A stretch of 47,201 nt of DNA from Nitrosomonadales bacterium (lineage in GTDB: Bacteria > Pseudomonadota > Gammaproteobacteria > Burkholderiales > Gallionellaceae), in NCBI GenBank assembly GCA_016195965.1, contig JACPYR010000067.1:1-47201 (forward strand), read 5' to 3'. The notes below the pieces were generated by a model that made no database searches, was not told the DNA's origin, and worked only from the letters and a program-made list of their open reading frames with translations. The position numbers and the translations under genes are program-made. Position 1 is the stretch's first letter; every line of letters starts with the position of its first letter. This document shows positions 24,668 through 33,449 of the stretch, piece by piece.

Positions 24668-25189
24668 ATGGCTAAGCCGCAAGGGAAAATGCAACAGCAG
24701 GAAAAGCGTGACGATGGTTTGATCGAAAAAATGATCTCCGTGAACCGTGTCACCAAGGTGGTTAAGGGTGGCCGTATCATGGGTTTTGCCGCACTGACAG
24801 TTGTTGGTGATGGTGACGGTCGCGTTGCAATGGGCAAAGGAAAGTCCAAGGAAGTTCCGGTTGCCGTACAAAAGGCGATGGATGAAGCGCGTCGCAATCT
24901 GGTTAAGATCAGCTTGAAGAACGGCACGTTGCATCATACCGTGATCGGTAAGCATGGTGCAGCCAAGGTTTTGATGCAGCCGGCATCCGAAGGTACCGGC
25001 ATTATCGCGGGTGGCGCGATGCGCGCGGTGTTCGAGGCGGTGGGCGTGAAAGACGTGTTGGCCAAGTGTATCGGTTCCAGCAATCCTTATAACGTTGTGC
25101 GTGCCACGCTGAATGGCTTGAGGGCGATCAATGCGCCGTCGGAAATTGCGGCCAAGCGCGGCAAGAGTGTTGACGAGATTTTGGGGTAA
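24668..25189 (+). CDS. rpsE: 30S ribosomal protein S5
   Basis: S5 lines the mRNA channel and influences decoding accuracy and spectinomycin response. The 173-residue protein contains [20 protein letters not shown] (about 26-45), the double-stranded RNA-binding loop where spectinomycin-resistance changes map, and the C-terminal [15 protein letters not shown]. rpmD starts three bases after the stop. Confidence 0.98.
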   Translation: MAKPQGKMQQQEKRDDGLIEKMISVNRVTKVVKGGRIMGFAALTVVGDGDGRVAMGKGKSKEVPVAVQKAMDEARRNLVKISLKNGTLHHTVIGKHGAAKVLMQPASEGTGIIAGGAMRAVFEAVGVKDVLAKCIGSSNPYNVVRATLNGLRAINAPSEIAAKRGKSVDEILG

Positions 25190-25192
25190 GAC

Positions 25193-25390
25193 ATGACAAA
25201 AGCCAAAGCAGCAAGCAAGACTTTAAAAGTGACGCAGACCAAGAGTCTGATCGGCACCAAGCAATCGCATCGTGCAACGATACGGGGCTTGGGGTTGCGT
25301 CATATCAATCACACTGTGCAACTGGAAGATACTCCCTGTGTGCGCGGCATGATCAACAAAGTGTTCTACATGGTTAAGTGCGAGGCATAA
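25193..25390 (+). CDS. rpmD: 50S ribosomal protein L30
   Basis: L30 is a small 50S protein found in most but not all bacteria. The 65-residue product contains the signature [20 protein letters not shown] and a C-terminal [15 protein letters not shown]. It is slightly longer than the E. coli protein at the N terminus. It is tightly packed between rpsE and rplO. Confidence 0.95.
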   Translation: MTKAKAASKTLKVTQTKSLIGTKQSHRATIRGLGLRHINHTVQLEDTPCVRGMINKVFYMVKCEA

Positions 25391-25393
25391 TAA

Positions 25394-25828
25394 ATGCAAC
25401 TCAATAAAATTCAACCCGCATCAGGTGCAAAACATGCCAAGCGCCGTGTCGGTCGCGGTATCGGTTCCGGTTTGGGCAAGACATGCGGTCGCGGTCACAA
25501 GGGGCAGAAGTCCCGTACTGGCGGTTTTCATAAGGTCGGCTTCGAGGGCGGTCAGATGCCTTTGCAACGCCGTTTGCCCAAGCGCGGATTTGTGTCATTG
25601 ACACGCAATGATACCGCTCAAGTGCGACTGGTCGATCTGCAAAAGATGCCTGTTGACACGATAGATATGCTGGCGCTCAAGCAGGCCGGTGTTGTGCATG
25701 CCAACGCGTTGACCGTCAAAGTTATCATGAGCGGTGAAATCACCCGTGCGGTACAGTTGCAAGGTTTGCTGGTAACCAAGGGTGCACGTACAGCGATTGA
25801 AGCCGCTGGCGGTAGCATTGCTGAGTAA
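25394..25828 (+). CDS. rplO: 50S ribosomal protein L15
   Basis: L15 is a late 50S assembly protein with an extended basic N terminus. The 144-residue product has [20 protein letters not shown] and the glycine-rich [20 protein letters not shown], both hallmark segments. It is followed nine bases later by secY, the usual coupling of ribosomal and translocon genes. Confidence 0.98.
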   Translation: MQLNKIQPASGAKHAKRRVGRGIGSGLGKTCGRGHKGQKSRTGGFHKVGFEGGQMPLQRRLPKRGFVSLTRNDTAQVRLVDLQKMPVDTIDMLALKQAGVVHANALTVKVIMSGEITRAVQLQGLLVTKGARTAIEAAGGSIAE

Positions 25829-25837
25829 GGTTAGTAC

Positions 25838-27154
25838 GTGAGTACAGTTGCCAAGGATGTAAGTAAGGGTAAGTACGGCGACTTGAGCAGTCGCCTTTGG
25901 TTTCTGCTGGGGGCGTTGGTTGTATACCGCGTCGGTGCGCATATCCCGGTGCCCGGTATCGATCCGAATGTTTTGGCGGATTTGTTCAAGTCGCAAAAGA
26001 GCGGAATTTTGGGCATGTTCAACATGTTCTCGGGAGGCGCGCTATCGCGTTTCACGATATTTGCTCTGGGTATCATGCCGTATATCTCTGCATCGATCAT
26101 CATGCAGTTGGCGGCGATAGCGGTACCGCAGCTTGAGCAGCTGAAGAAAGAGGGCGAAGCGGGTCGTCGCAAGATTACCCAGTACACGCGCTACGGTACG
26201 TTGGGTTTGGCGTTGTTCCAGGCGTTTGGTATTTCGGTGGCGCTGCAGGCGCAACCTGGGTTGGTGCCAAATCCTGGCGGGATGTTCCAGTTGACCACGG
26301 TAGTGACGCTGGTGACCGGAACGATGTTTTTGATGTGGCTGGGCGAGCAGATCACCGAGCGCGGATTGGGTAACGGGATTTCGCTGATTATTTTTGCGGG
26401 TATCGCGGCGGGTTTGCCGCATGCGATCGGCAGCACACTGGAATTGGCGCGTACCGGAGCTTTCTCGATACCTTTGGTGTTGGCGCTGCTGGTCGGTTCT
26501 GTTGCTGTGACGGCGCTGGTTGTGTTCGTTGAGCGTGGCCAGCGCAAAATATTGGTGAACTATGCCAAGCGCCAGGTGGGCAACAAGGTTTACGGCGGGC
26601 AAAGTTCACACTTGCCACTGAAGCTGAATATGGCTGGTGTGATACCGCCGATTTTTGCTTCCAGCATTATTTTGTTTCCGGCGACGATTGCCGGGTGGTT
26701 TGGTAGCGGGCAGGGCATGGGTTGGCTCAAGGATATCAGCGATAAGCTGTCGCCAGGTCAGCCGATTTATGTGCTGTTTTATGCCGCTGCAATTGTATTT
26801 TTCTGCTTCTTCTATACGGCGCTGGTGTTCAGCCCGAAAGAGACTGCAGATAACCTGAAAAAGAGCGGGGCGTTTTTGCCCGGCATACGGCCAGGTGAGC
26901 AGACTGCGCAATATATCGAGAAGATCATGCTGCGGCTGACCATGGTGGGTGCGGTGTACATATCGCTGGTTTGCTTGTTGCCGGAATTTTTGGTGGTTAA
27001 GTGGAATGTGCCGTTTTATTTTGGCGGTACATCGCTGTTGATTATGGTAGTGGTGACGATGGACTTTATGACGCAGGTGCAGTCATATTTGATGTCTCAC
27101 CAATATGAAGGCTTGCTGAAGAAAGCAAACTTCAAAGGTGGGTTGACACGCTAA
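25838..27154 (+). CDS. secY: Preprotein translocase subunit SecY
   Basis: SecY is the pore of the SecYEG channel in the inner membrane. The 438-residue product has ten hydrophobic segments. The family signatures [14 protein letters not shown] in the first helix region and [15 protein letters not shown] (plug/TM2 region) are visible, as are the cytoplasmic loops that bind SecA and ribosomes, including [18 protein letters not shown]. The start is GTG 25838 after TAAGG. Its stop overlaps the infA start by one base. Confidence 0.98.
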   Translation: MSTVAKDVSKGKYGDLSSRLWFLLGALVVYRVGAHIPVPGIDPNVLADLFKSQKSGILGMFNMFSGGALSRFTIFALGIMPYISASIIMQLAAIAVPQLEQLKKEGEAGRRKITQYTRYGTLGLALFQAFGISVALQAQPGLVPNPGGMFQLTTVVTLVTGTMFLMWLGEQITERGLGNGISLIIFAGIAAGLPHAIGSTLELARTGAFSIPLVLALLVGSVAVTALVVFVERGQRKILVNYAKRQVGNKVYGGQSSHLPLKLNMAGVIPPIFASSIILFPATIAGWFGSGQGMGWLKDISDKLSPGQPIYVLFYAAAIVFFCFFYTALVFSPKETADNLKKSGAFLPGIRPGEQTAQYIEKIMLRLTMVGAVYISLVCLLPEFLVVKWNVPFYFGGTSLLIMVVVTMDFMTQVQSYLMSHQYEGLLKKANFKGGLTR

Positions 27155-27372
27155 TGTCCAAAGAAGATGTGATTCAGATGGCGGGCGAGGTTGAGGAATC
27201 GCTGCCCAATGCAACGTTCCGAATCAAGCTGGAAAATGGTCATGTGGTGTTAGGTCATATTTCAGGGAAGATGCGCATGCACTATATCCGCATCCTGCCA
27301 GGTGATAAGGTGACAGTAGAGTTAACGCCCTACGATTTGAGTAAAGCGCGCATTGTGTTCCGCGCGAAATAG
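27154..27372 (+). CDS. infA: Translation initiation factor IF-1
   Basis: IF-1 occupies the A site of the 30S subunit during initiation. The 72-residue OB-fold product contains [20 protein letters not shown] and ends [11 protein letters not shown]. It overlaps the secY stop (TAATG). A location between secY and rpmJ is normal in betaproteobacteria, unlike E. coli, where infA lies elsewhere. Confidence 0.97.
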   Translation: MSKEDVIQMAGEVEESLPNATFRIKLENGHVVLGHISGKMRMHYIRILPGDKVTVELTPYDLSKARIVFRAK

Positions 27373-27394
27373 CAAGGCAGATAAGGAGAAAATA

Positions 27395-27508
27395 ATGAGA
27401 GTTCAAGCGTCTGTTAAGAAAATTTGTCGTAACTGCAAGATCGTTATTCGTAAACGCGTGGTGCGGGTTATTTGCACCGAACCGCGTCACAAGCAACGCC
27501 AAGGGTAA
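27395..27508 (+). CDS. rpmJ: 50S ribosomal protein L36 (zinc-binding form)
   Basis: This 37-residue protein is short but unmistakable. It starts [15 protein letters not shown] at ATG 27395 after AAGGAG (27383-27388) and ends KQRQG at 27508. C11, C14, C27 and H32 form the zinc ribbon of the zinc-containing L36 form. It is the last gene of the spc operon, followed by the alpha operon promoter. Confidence 0.95.
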   Translation: MRVQASVKKICRNCKIVIRKRVVRVICTEPRHKQRQG

Positions 27509-27523
27509 TTGAGCCAAGGCCAA

Positions 27524-27553
27524 TTGAGAAAAACTGGCTTTGAGTGTTATAAT
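27524..27553 (+). promoter_or_regulatory. Sigma70-type promoter for the alpha operon
   Basis: TTGAGA (27524-27529), an 18-base spacer and a perfect TATAAT (27548-27553) lie in the rpmJ-rpsM gap. The predicted start near 27560 gives a short leader of about 22 bases before rpsM, too short for the S4-binding pseudoknot known in enterobacteria. Confidence 0.7.
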
Positions 27554-27581
27554 TTTCGTTTTTCAAAGATAGGGTAGCTGC

Positions 27582-27947
27582 ATGGCACGTATCGCAGGGG
27601 TCAATATCCCAAACCATCAACACGCTGTGATTGCTTTAACGGCAATCTACGGTATCGGACGCACACGCTCGCAAAATATTTGCACGGCGGCTGGTGTGAA
27701 CGCCACCACCAAAATGAAAGATTTGACCGACGCTGAAGTTGAAAAGCTGCGTGAACAAGTCGCAAAAATCACGGTAGAAGGCGATTTGCGCCGTGAAGTC
27801 ACCATGAGCATCAAGCGTTTGATGGACTTGGGTTGCTATCGCGGCGTGCGTCATCGTCGCGGTTTGCCATGTCGCGGCCAACGCACTCGCACCAATGCAC
27901 GTACCCGCAAGGGCCCGCGCAAGGCGATTGCCGGTGCCAAGAAGTAA
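27582..27947 (+). CDS. rpsM: 30S ribosomal protein S13
   Basis: S13 contacts P-site tRNA and forms bridges to the 50S subunit. The 121-residue protein starts [20 protein letters not shown] and contains [20 protein letters not shown] and a basic C-terminal tail that reaches the tRNA. It is the first gene of the alpha operon, behind its own promoter. Confidence 0.98.
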   Translation: MARIAGVNIPNHQHAVIALTAIYGIGRTRSQNICTAAGVNATTKMKDLTDAEVEKLREQVAKITVEGDLRREVTMSIKRLMDLGCYRGVRHRRGLPCRGQRTRTNARTRKGPRKAIAGAKK

Positions 27948-27994
27948 TTTTGAACGCCCCAGTAACGCCTTAGAGTATTTTAGAGGATTAGAGT

Positions 27995-28384
27995 ATGGCC
28001 AAGCCAAGCACGAAAGTGCGCAAAAAAGTTAAGAAGAATGTGGCGGAAGGTATCGCGCACGTTCATGCTTCCTTCAACAATACCATCGTCACCATCACCG
28101 ACCGTCAGGGCAATGCTTTGGCATGGTCGACCAGCGGTGCGAATGGTTTTAAAGGCTCACGCAAGAGCACGCCATTTGCTGCGCAGATAGCGGCTGAAAC
28201 GGTAGGTAAGTCGGCTGCCGAATGCGGGGTTAAAAATCTTGAAGTGCGCATCAAGGGACCCGGCCCAGGCCGTGAATCTGCGGTACGCGCATTGAATGCG
28301 GCTGGTTTTAAGATCACCAGCATTTCCGATATCACCCCGGTTCCGCACAACGGTTGCCGTCCGCCCAAAAAGCGCCGGAATTAA
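27995..28384 (+). CDS. rpsK: 30S ribosomal protein S11
   Basis: S11 lines the E site on the 30S platform. The 129-residue protein contains [20 protein letters not shown] and the C-terminal signature [16 protein letters not shown]. The N terminus is lysine-rich. A ribosome-binding site AGAGGA precedes the ATG, and rpsD follows after 15 bases. Confidence 0.98.
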   Translation: MAKPSTKVRKKVKKNVAEGIAHVHASFNNTIVTITDRQGNALAWSTSGANGFKGSRKSTPFAAQIAAETVGKSAAECGVKNLEVRIKGPGPGRESAVRALNAAGFKITSISDITPVPHNGCRPPKKRRN

Positions 28385-28399
28385 TTTTAGGAGTCGATC

Positions 28400-29029
28400 T
28401 TGGCTAGAAATCTTGATGCAAAATGCCGTCAGTGCCGCCGCGAAGGCGAAAAGCTGTTTCTGAAGGGCGAAAAATGTTTTACCGATAAATGCGCGGTTGA
28501 GCGCAGGGCGTATGCTCCTGGTCAGCACGGGCAGAAAAAGAATACCCGTTTGTCCGAATACGGCGGACAGCTGCGTGAAAAGCAGAAAGTGCGTCGTATT
28601 TATGGCGTGCTGGAGAAGCAATTCCGCCTGACATACAAGCGTGCTGAAAGTCAGCGCGGCATCACCGGCGAAAATCTGCTGCAGAATCTGGAGTGCCGTC
28701 TGGACAACGTTTCGTATCGTATGGGTTTCGGCGCATCACGTTCTGAAGCGCGCCAGGTTGTTCGCCACAACGGCGTGCTGGTAAACGGTCAGCGTGTGAA
28801 TATTCCATCTTACCAAGTGCGTCCTGGCGACGTAGTTGAAGTGGTCGAAAAATCCAAGTCCCAGTTGCGCATCAAGGCGGCTGTTGCTGCCGCTGAACAG
28901 CGCGGTTTCCCGGAATGGATCGAAATGGACACCAAGGCCTTTAAGGGAACATTTAAAGCTAAACCACAACGTGCCGAACTGCCTGCAACCATCAACGAGC
29001 ACCTCGTAGTTGAGTTGTATTCCAAGTAA
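28400..29029 (+). CDS. rpsD: 30S ribosomal protein S4
   Basis: S4 is a primary 16S rRNA-binding protein and the translational repressor of the alpha operon in E. coli. The 209-residue product starts with TTG at 28400 behind TAGGAG, beginning [20 protein letters not shown]. Cysteines C9, C12, C26 and C31 form the putative zinc site of the C-plus S4 type. The S4 RNA-binding fold around [19 protein letters not shown] is clear. Confidence 0.97.
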   Translation: MARNLDAKCRQCRREGEKLFLKGEKCFTDKCAVERRAYAPGQHGQKKNTRLSEYGGQLREKQKVRRIYGVLEKQFRLTYKRAESQRGITGENLLQNLECRLDNVSYRMGFGASRSEARQVVRHNGVLVNGQRVNIPSYQVRPGDVVEVVEKSKSQLRIKAAVAAAEQRGFPEWIEMDTKAFKGTFKAKPQRAELPATINEHLVVELYSK

Positions 29030-29046
29030 TCCACGCGGAGTAGCAT

Positions 29047-30018
29047 ATGTCTAAGAATGAGTTTTTGAAGCCACGCATCATCGATGTGCAAAAGATTTCC
29101 GACACCCAGGCCAAAGTGGTGATGGAGCCGTTTGAGCGCGGCTATGGTCACACACTGGGCAATGCATTGCGCCGTATCCTGTTGTCTTCGATGCAGGGCG
29201 CAGCACCAACTGAAGTCAAGATGGCCGGCGTGTTGCATGAGTACGCCACGATTGATGGCGTGCAGGAAGATGTTGTCGATATTTTGCTGAACCTCAAGGG
29301 TGTGGTATTGCGTTTGCATAACACCCCGGAAGTTGTTCTGACCCTGAAAAAAGAAGGCGCCGGTGTGGTGACTGCGGCTGACATCAGTGGCAACGCCGAT
29401 GTGGAAGTGGTCAACCCTGGACATGTGATCGCTCACCTGACAGCCGGTGGCAAACTGGACATGCAGATCAAGGTCGAGCAAGGCCGTGGTTACGTGTCGG
29501 CGATTTCACGTGCGGCTCCGAACGAAACACGCGCAGTTGGCCATATCGCGCTGGATGCTTCGTTCAGCCCGGTTAACCGTGTCAGCTATGCCGTGGAAAG
29601 CGCTCGCGTTGAGCAGCGTACCGACCTGGACAAGCTGGTGATGCATATCGAAACCAATGGTGCGATCGATCCAGAAGAAGCGATCCGCAATGCGGCGCGC
29701 ATCCTGGTTGACCAGTTCTCGGTATTCGCCACGCTGGAAGGCACCGAGCCTGTTGTTGAAAAGGTTCAGGCGCCGAAGGTCGATCCTATCCTGTTGCGCC
29801 CAGTGGACGACCTGGAGCTGACACCGCGTTCTTCGAACTGTCTCAAGGCGCAAAGCATCCATTACATCGGCGATCTGATCCAATACAGCGAAAACGATCT
29901 GCTGCGCACACCGAATCTGGGACGCAAGTCGCTGAACGAAATCAAGCAGGTTCTCGCCGAGCACAATTTGTCGCTGGGCATGAAGCTGGAAAACTGGCCT
30001 GTCGCTACCAGCGTATAG
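29047..30018 (+). CDS. rpoA: DNA-directed RNA polymerase subunit alpha
   Basis: Alpha dimerises to start RNA polymerase assembly and contacts UP elements and activators. The 323-residue product has an N-terminal domain with [20 protein letters not shown] (about 35-54) and a C-terminal domain with [20 protein letters not shown] and the helix-hairpin-helix [14 protein letters not shown]. Its place between rpsD and rplQ is standard. Confidence 0.98.
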   Translation: MSKNEFLKPRIIDVQKISDTQAKVVMEPFERGYGHTLGNALRRILLSSMQGAAPTEVKMAGVLHEYATIDGVQEDVVDILLNLKGVVLRLHNTPEVVLTLKKEGAGVVTAADISGNADVEVVNPGHVIAHLTAGGKLDMQIKVEQGRGYVSAISRAAPNETRAVGHIALDASFSPVNRVSYAVESARVEQRTDLDKLVMHIETNGAIDPEEAIRNAARILVDQFSVFATLEGTEPVVEKVQAPKVDPILLRPVDDLELTPRSSNCLKAQSIHYIGDLIQYSENDLLRTPNLGRKSLNEIKQVLAEHNLSLGMKLENWPVATSV

Positions 30019-30048
30019 AGCAATTAAAGAAGTCACGAAAGGCAAATC

Positions 30049-30435
30049 ATGCGTCACCGTTTAGGTTTAAGAAAACTCAACCGCACCAGCAGCCACCGTC
30101 TGGCGATGTTCCGCAACATGACCGTGTCGCTGTTGCGCCATGAACTGATCAAGACCACGCTGCCTAAAGCCAAGGAACTGCGCCGTGTTGCGGAGCCTAT
30201 CCTGACACTGGGCAAGAACCCCAGCCTGGCAAACCGCCGTCTGGCATTTGCCCGTCTGCGCGACCGCGAAATGGTCACCAAGCTGTTCGATGAGCTCGGC
30301 CCACGCTATGCAGCGCGTAACGGCGGCTACTCGCGCATCCTCAAGTTCGGTTTCCGCAAGGGCGACAACGCGCCGATGGCACTGGTCGAACTGATGGACC
30401 GTCCGGCAGATGCAACTGCGGTTGATGTCGAGTAA
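30049..30435 (+). CDS. rplQ: 50S ribosomal protein L17
   Basis: L17 lies at the tunnel exit side of the 50S subunit. The 128-residue product starts [20 protein letters not shown], the family signature. It contains the conserved [20 protein letters not shown] segment. It is the last gene of the long ribosomal block and is followed by a strong terminator. Confidence 0.98.
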   Translation: MRHRLGLRKLNRTSSHRLAMFRNMTVSLLRHELIKTTLPKAKELRRVAEPILTLGKNPSLANRRLAFARLRDREMVTKLFDELGPRYAARNGGYSRILKFGFRKGDNAPMALVELMDRPADATAVDVE

Positions 30436-30462
30436 ACAGTTTAAGAAGTGATAGCATCAAAT

Positions 30463-30490
30463 AAAAAAGCCGGCCTTGCCCGGCTTTTTT
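30463..30490 (+). terminator. Intrinsic terminator of the alpha operon
   Basis: Six A plus GCCGG (30463-30473) pair with CCGGC plus six T (30480-30490), giving an 11-bp stem with a 6-base loop and a perfect T tract. It closes the 30-kb ribosomal block 27 bases after rplQ. The A-tract symmetry could allow it to work on both strands. Confidence 0.92.
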
Positions 30491-30510
30491 ATTGGGCGTG
30501 TATATGAGCA

Positions 30511-31113
30511 GTGAGTAAACCTGAACCCATACTTATAACCATCCTGCGCCACGGCGCGGTGGAAGGGCGCGCGCATGTTTTTCGCGGCGCGCTGGACGAT
30601 CAGCTCAGCGAACAGGGCGTATCGCAAATGCGGCAGGCGTTGCTGTGCTTCCCCAAGCAAAAATATGACGCGATCGCCAGCTCGCCGTTACGCCGCTGCC
30701 ACGATTTTTCCGTCATGCTGGCCGCGCAACACGGATGGGCATTGCAGGTGATGTCCGAATTCCGCGAGCTATCCTTCGGCGACTGGGAAGGGCTGACGCC
30801 GGACGAGGCTGAGGCGCGCGAACCGGAAATGTATCGGGAATTCCGCAGCAGCTACGGCGTGCATGCGCCACCCAACGGCGAGGCGCTGGCATCGTTGCGT
30901 GAGAGAGTCGCGCGAGGGTGGCAGCAATGGATCGCACAAGACATCGGTGCGAACCGTTTGCTGGTCACGCATGCGGGCGTGATGCGCGCGCTGCTGATCG
31001 AGCTGTTCGCGTTTACGCCCGCGCAGGCGTTCCAGATCGCTCTGCCCGAAGCGGCGTGCATGAGGGTTTCCTGGCTGGATGGCCAGCCGCCGTTTTTGCT
31101 TTCCCTCAACTGA
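30511..31113 (+). CDS. cobC: Histidine phosphatase, probable alpha-ribazole phosphatase CobC
   Basis: The 200-residue product is a phosphoglycerate-mutase-like phosphatase. R13-H14-G15 carries the catalytic histidine, and H154 in LLVTHAGVMRALL is the second one. FRELSFGDWEGLTPDE is the E-containing middle motif. Its neighbour cobS, 16 bases downstream, supports the role of removing the 5' phosphate from alpha-ribazole-P or cobalamin-P in the last steps of B12 assembly. The start is GTG 30511 because ATG 30504 runs into a stop after four codons. No good ribosome-binding site is seen. A general acid phosphatase role cannot be excluded. Confidence 0.8.
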   Translation: MSKPEPILITILRHGAVEGRAHVFRGALDDQLSEQGVSQMRQALLCFPKQKYDAIASSPLRRCHDFSVMLAAQHGWALQVMSEFRELSFGDWEGLTPDEAEAREPEMYREFRSSYGVHAPPNGEALASLRERVARGWQQWIAQDIGANRLLVTHAGVMRALLIELFAFTPAQAFQIALPEAACMRVSWLDGQPPFLLSLN

Positions 31114-31129
31114 ATGTACAGGCACTGAT

Positions 31130-31876
31130 ATGCGCGGATTTATTTTGGCATTGCAATTCCTGACGCGGCTGCCGACACCGCAGTTGCGCCACCTCGCCCC
31201 TGCCGAGATGCCGCGCAGCGCGCAATGGTTTCCGCTGGTGGGCCTCATCATCGGCGCACTGCTGGCGGGTGCGCTATGGCTGGGCAGCCGTGTCGATCCA
31301 TGGCTGGGCGCGCTGTTGGCGTTGCTGGGATGGGTGTGGGTCACAGGTGCGTTGCATCTGGATGGTTTGGCCGATATGAGCGACGCGATGGGGGCGGCGC
31401 ACCGCGAGCGCGAGCGCTTTCTGGCGGTGCTGGCCGATCCGCATCTGGGCACGTACGGCGTGCTCAGCCTGGTGTTGCAACTGATAACCAAGCTGGTGCT
31501 GCTGATGTTGCTGGCGCGCAATCCACAACACGGGCTGCAATTTTGGGCGCTGCTGCTGATTCCCGCGTGGGCGCGCTGGGGAGCGCTGCTGTGGGCGCGG
31601 CTGCCCTCGCTCAAGCCGGGGTTGGGGGCAAGTTTGGCCGATCAGGTCAACGGCGGCGCATTCTGGTTTTGGTTAGTCGTGTTGATGTTATGCAGCACAA
31701 TCGTGCCGATGCTGCTGGTTGCTCCTGTGCTGGTCTGGCTGTGGCAACAATTTTTACTGCGCCGCCTGGGCGGCATGACCGGCGACACGCTGGGCGCGGG
31801 CGTGGAACTGGTGGAAAGCGCGGCCCTGCTGGTTCTGGTGCTGTGGCCGGGGTATTGGTTGCCGACCTTGGGGTAG
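31130..31876 (+). CDS. cobS: Adenosylcobinamide-GDP ribazoletransferase CobS
   Basis: CobS is an inner-membrane enzyme that joins adenosylcobinamide-GDP with alpha-ribazole to make adenosylcobalamin (phosphate). The 248-residue product starts MRGFILALQFLTRLP, the family start. The motif GALHLDGLADMSDA carries D78 and D82, probable metal ligands. Several hydrophobic segments follow. An in-frame extension to 31079 is rejected because it lies inside cobC. The genes for CobU, CobT and corrin synthesis are not in the window, so this pair is a detached piece of the pathway. Confidence 0.93.
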   Translation: MRGFILALQFLTRLPTPQLRHLAPAEMPRSAQWFPLVGLIIGALLAGALWLGSRVDPWLGALLALLGWVWVTGALHLDGLADMSDAMGAAHRERERFLAVLADPHLGTYGVLSLVLQLITKLVLLMLLARNPQHGLQFWALLLIPAWARWGALLWARLPSLKPGLGASLADQVNGGAFWFWLVVLMLCSTIVPMLLVAPVLVWLWQQFLLRRLGGMTGDTLGAGVELVESAALLVLVLWPGYWLPTLG

Positions 31877-32202
31877 CGCAGGGCCCATCACTTCTCGGCG
31901 TGGTTGTCTTCAGGCCTGTCGTCTTTGGGCTTGCCGGAAAAAAGGATCATCCCGAACAGGATCAGCGCCGGCGCCAGCACGGTTATGGTAATAAACAAGT
32001 TTCTTAAGATCATGGAAGCTCTTCCGATTGTTGGGTGACAGTGCCGAAAAAACGATGCGATTGTACGGCACCAATGAAACAATGCTAGCATAGCCATGCA
32101 ATCGATAGGGGCGCATAAAAATAATAAATATAAATTGTTTGTCAGGCTCGACGCGCATTGCTTGGGGCCGGTATTTCACTAACTGGGGGCGTAGGTGAGT
32201 AC
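31877..32202. other. Gap between cobS and the chemosensory cluster
   Basis: These 326 bases hold the small minus-strand frame at 31888-32013 and an AT-rich stretch at about 32115-32140 that could contain a promoter for the downstream response regulator. I see no clear -35/-10 pair, no terminator with a U tract after cobS, and no repeat. Confidence 0.4.
31888..32013 (-). CDS. Possible small single-helix membrane protein
   Basis: A 41-codon minus-strand frame reads MILRNLFITITVLAPALILF, continues with a few more hydrophobic residues, then a charged tail GKPKDDRPEDNHAEK. This is a plausible one-pass peptide with a short cytoplasmic or periplasmic acidic tail. GGAAGAG lies about eight bases before the ATG on that strand. 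I do not recognise a family. It is convergent with cobS, and its reading frame extends upstream to 32097 without a better start. It could be chance. Confidence 0.35.
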   Translation of the reverse strand: MILRNLFITITVLAPALILFGMILFSGKPKDDRPEDNHAEK

Positions 32203-32982
32203 ATGGATATTGAGAATAAATCCTGCTCAATAGGGGCACTGGGACTTTCGGACAGCGAATTAAAGGTATTGGGGAGCATGGCGATCTTGACGCGCGCACG
32301 CGCGGAAGGGAGCTATGTGATGAGCGCGAGTGCTGAGATCGTCAATTGCGATATCGTGATCGTCAATGCGGAAGATCACGCGTCGATGATCCGTTGGCAT
32401 GCCGTTATGGTGACACCGCAGCCGCCGGTGATGGTGCTGTACGCCAGCGCTCCTCCTGCCGACCCTGCCCAGCATTATCTGTTAAGGCCGTTTGGTCCCG
32501 CCAAACTGCTGGCGTTACTGGACAGGATTGCCGCCGGATTGCGCGAATCCGGCCAAATCTGGAAAAAGCCTGCACTGTCTCATGCTGCAACGGCACCGAT
32601 TAATGCTGCGTCGCTGCGGGCGCTGGTGGTTGACGATAGCCCGACTGTCTGTAAACAGCTGGAATTGGAATTGCGCAATTTCAACATCCATGCGGACATC
32701 GCCGAGACCGGCGAGCGTGGCCTGGAGTTGCTGGCGCAGCACAAATACGATCTGGTTTTTCTGGATGTGGTGCTGCCGGGAACAGATGGTTATCAGGTGT
32801 GCAAATCCATCAGAAAAAATCCGCAAACCAAGCAAACACCGGTGATCATGCTGACCAGCAAATCGTCGCCTTTCGATCGGGTGAGGGGGTCTTTGGTCGG
32901 ATGCAACGCCTACCTGACCAAACCCGTGGACTATGATACCTTCCGGGAAACCGTCGGCAAATATGTGGAAACCGAAACCTAG
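32203..32982 (+). CDS. PilG-like response regulator with extra N-terminal domain
   Basis: The 259-residue product has a C-terminal receiver domain (about 140-257) with acidic pair VVDDS, phospho-acceptor D188 in FLDVVLPG, T/S in MLTSK and the lysine in LTKP. The N-terminal ~130 residues end in a LLRPFGPAKLLALLDRI segment that resembles the last part of a receiver, but no phospho-acceptor is evident, so it may be a degenerate receiver. Position at the head of pilH-pilI-pilJ-chpA indicates the PilG role, the output regulator for pilus extension. Classical PilG is only about 135 residues. ATG 32203 follows a GTAGG site; the frame also extends to TTG 32158. Confidence 0.8.
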   Translation: MDIENKSCSIGALGLSDSELKVLGSMAILTRARAEGSYVMSASAEIVNCDIVIVNAEDHASMIRWHAVMVTPQPPVMVLYASAPPADPAQHYLLRPFGPAKLLALLDRIAAGLRESGQIWKKPALSHAATAPINAASLRALVVDDSPTVCKQLELELRNFNIHADIAETGERGLELLAQHKYDLVFLDVVLPGTDGYQVCKSIRKNPQTKQTPVIMLTSKSSPFDRVRGSLVGCNAYLTKPVDYDTFRETVGKYVETET

Positions 32983-33048
32983 CGTGAAGCGTTGCTTTAG
33001 GGTAAAAAGTAATTGTTCATAACTTGATCAACCGCAAAGGAAAAACAA

Positions 33049-33411
33049 ATGGCAAAAAAAGTATTGGTAGTCGATGATTCCGCAGCCGATCTGGCAAATA
33101 TCAAGACGGTGTTGAGCGATGCGGGATGCATAGTTGTTACCGCGATCAATGGCGCCGAGGCGATCACCAAGGCAAAGGCCGAAAAACCGGCGATCATTTT
33201 TCTGGATGTGGTTATGCCGGACATGGACGGTTATGAGGCATGCCGCCAACTGGCGCAAGACGGCGATACCAAGGCCATCCCGGTGGTGTTTGTCACCAGC
33301 AAGGGGCAAAAGGCAGACAAGGTTTGGGGTGAGTTGCAGGGAGCCAAGGGGCATATCAGCAAGCCTTACACCGCAGATCAGGTCATAGACCAACTTAAAA
33401 AATTCGGCTGA
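33049..33411 (+). CDS. pilH: PilH-like single-domain response regulator
   Basis: The 120-residue product is a lone CheY-type receiver with VVDDS at 8-12, phospho-acceptor D53 in FLDVVMPDMDG, the conserved T in VFVTSKG and the lysine in HISKPY. In Pseudomonas, PilH works with PilG in the Pil-Chp relay and modulates phosphate flow and pilus retraction. It has an AAGGAAA site before the ATG and is followed directly by the pilI-like gene. Confidence 0.88.
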   Translation: MAKKVLVVDDSAADLANIKTVLSDAGCIVVTAINGAEAITKAKAEKPAIIFLDVVMPDMDGYEACRQLAQDGDTKAIPVVFVTSKGQKADKVWGELQGAKGHISKPYTADQVIDQLKKFG

Positions 33412-33449
33412 ACTTGGTCAATCCACTAAGCGGCTTGGCAGACGGCGGC

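Noticed and set aside
27509..27581. S4-binding pseudoknot leader of the alpha operon
   Set aside because: The predicted leader is only about 22 bases and no nested pairing like the enterobacterial pseudoknot is seen.
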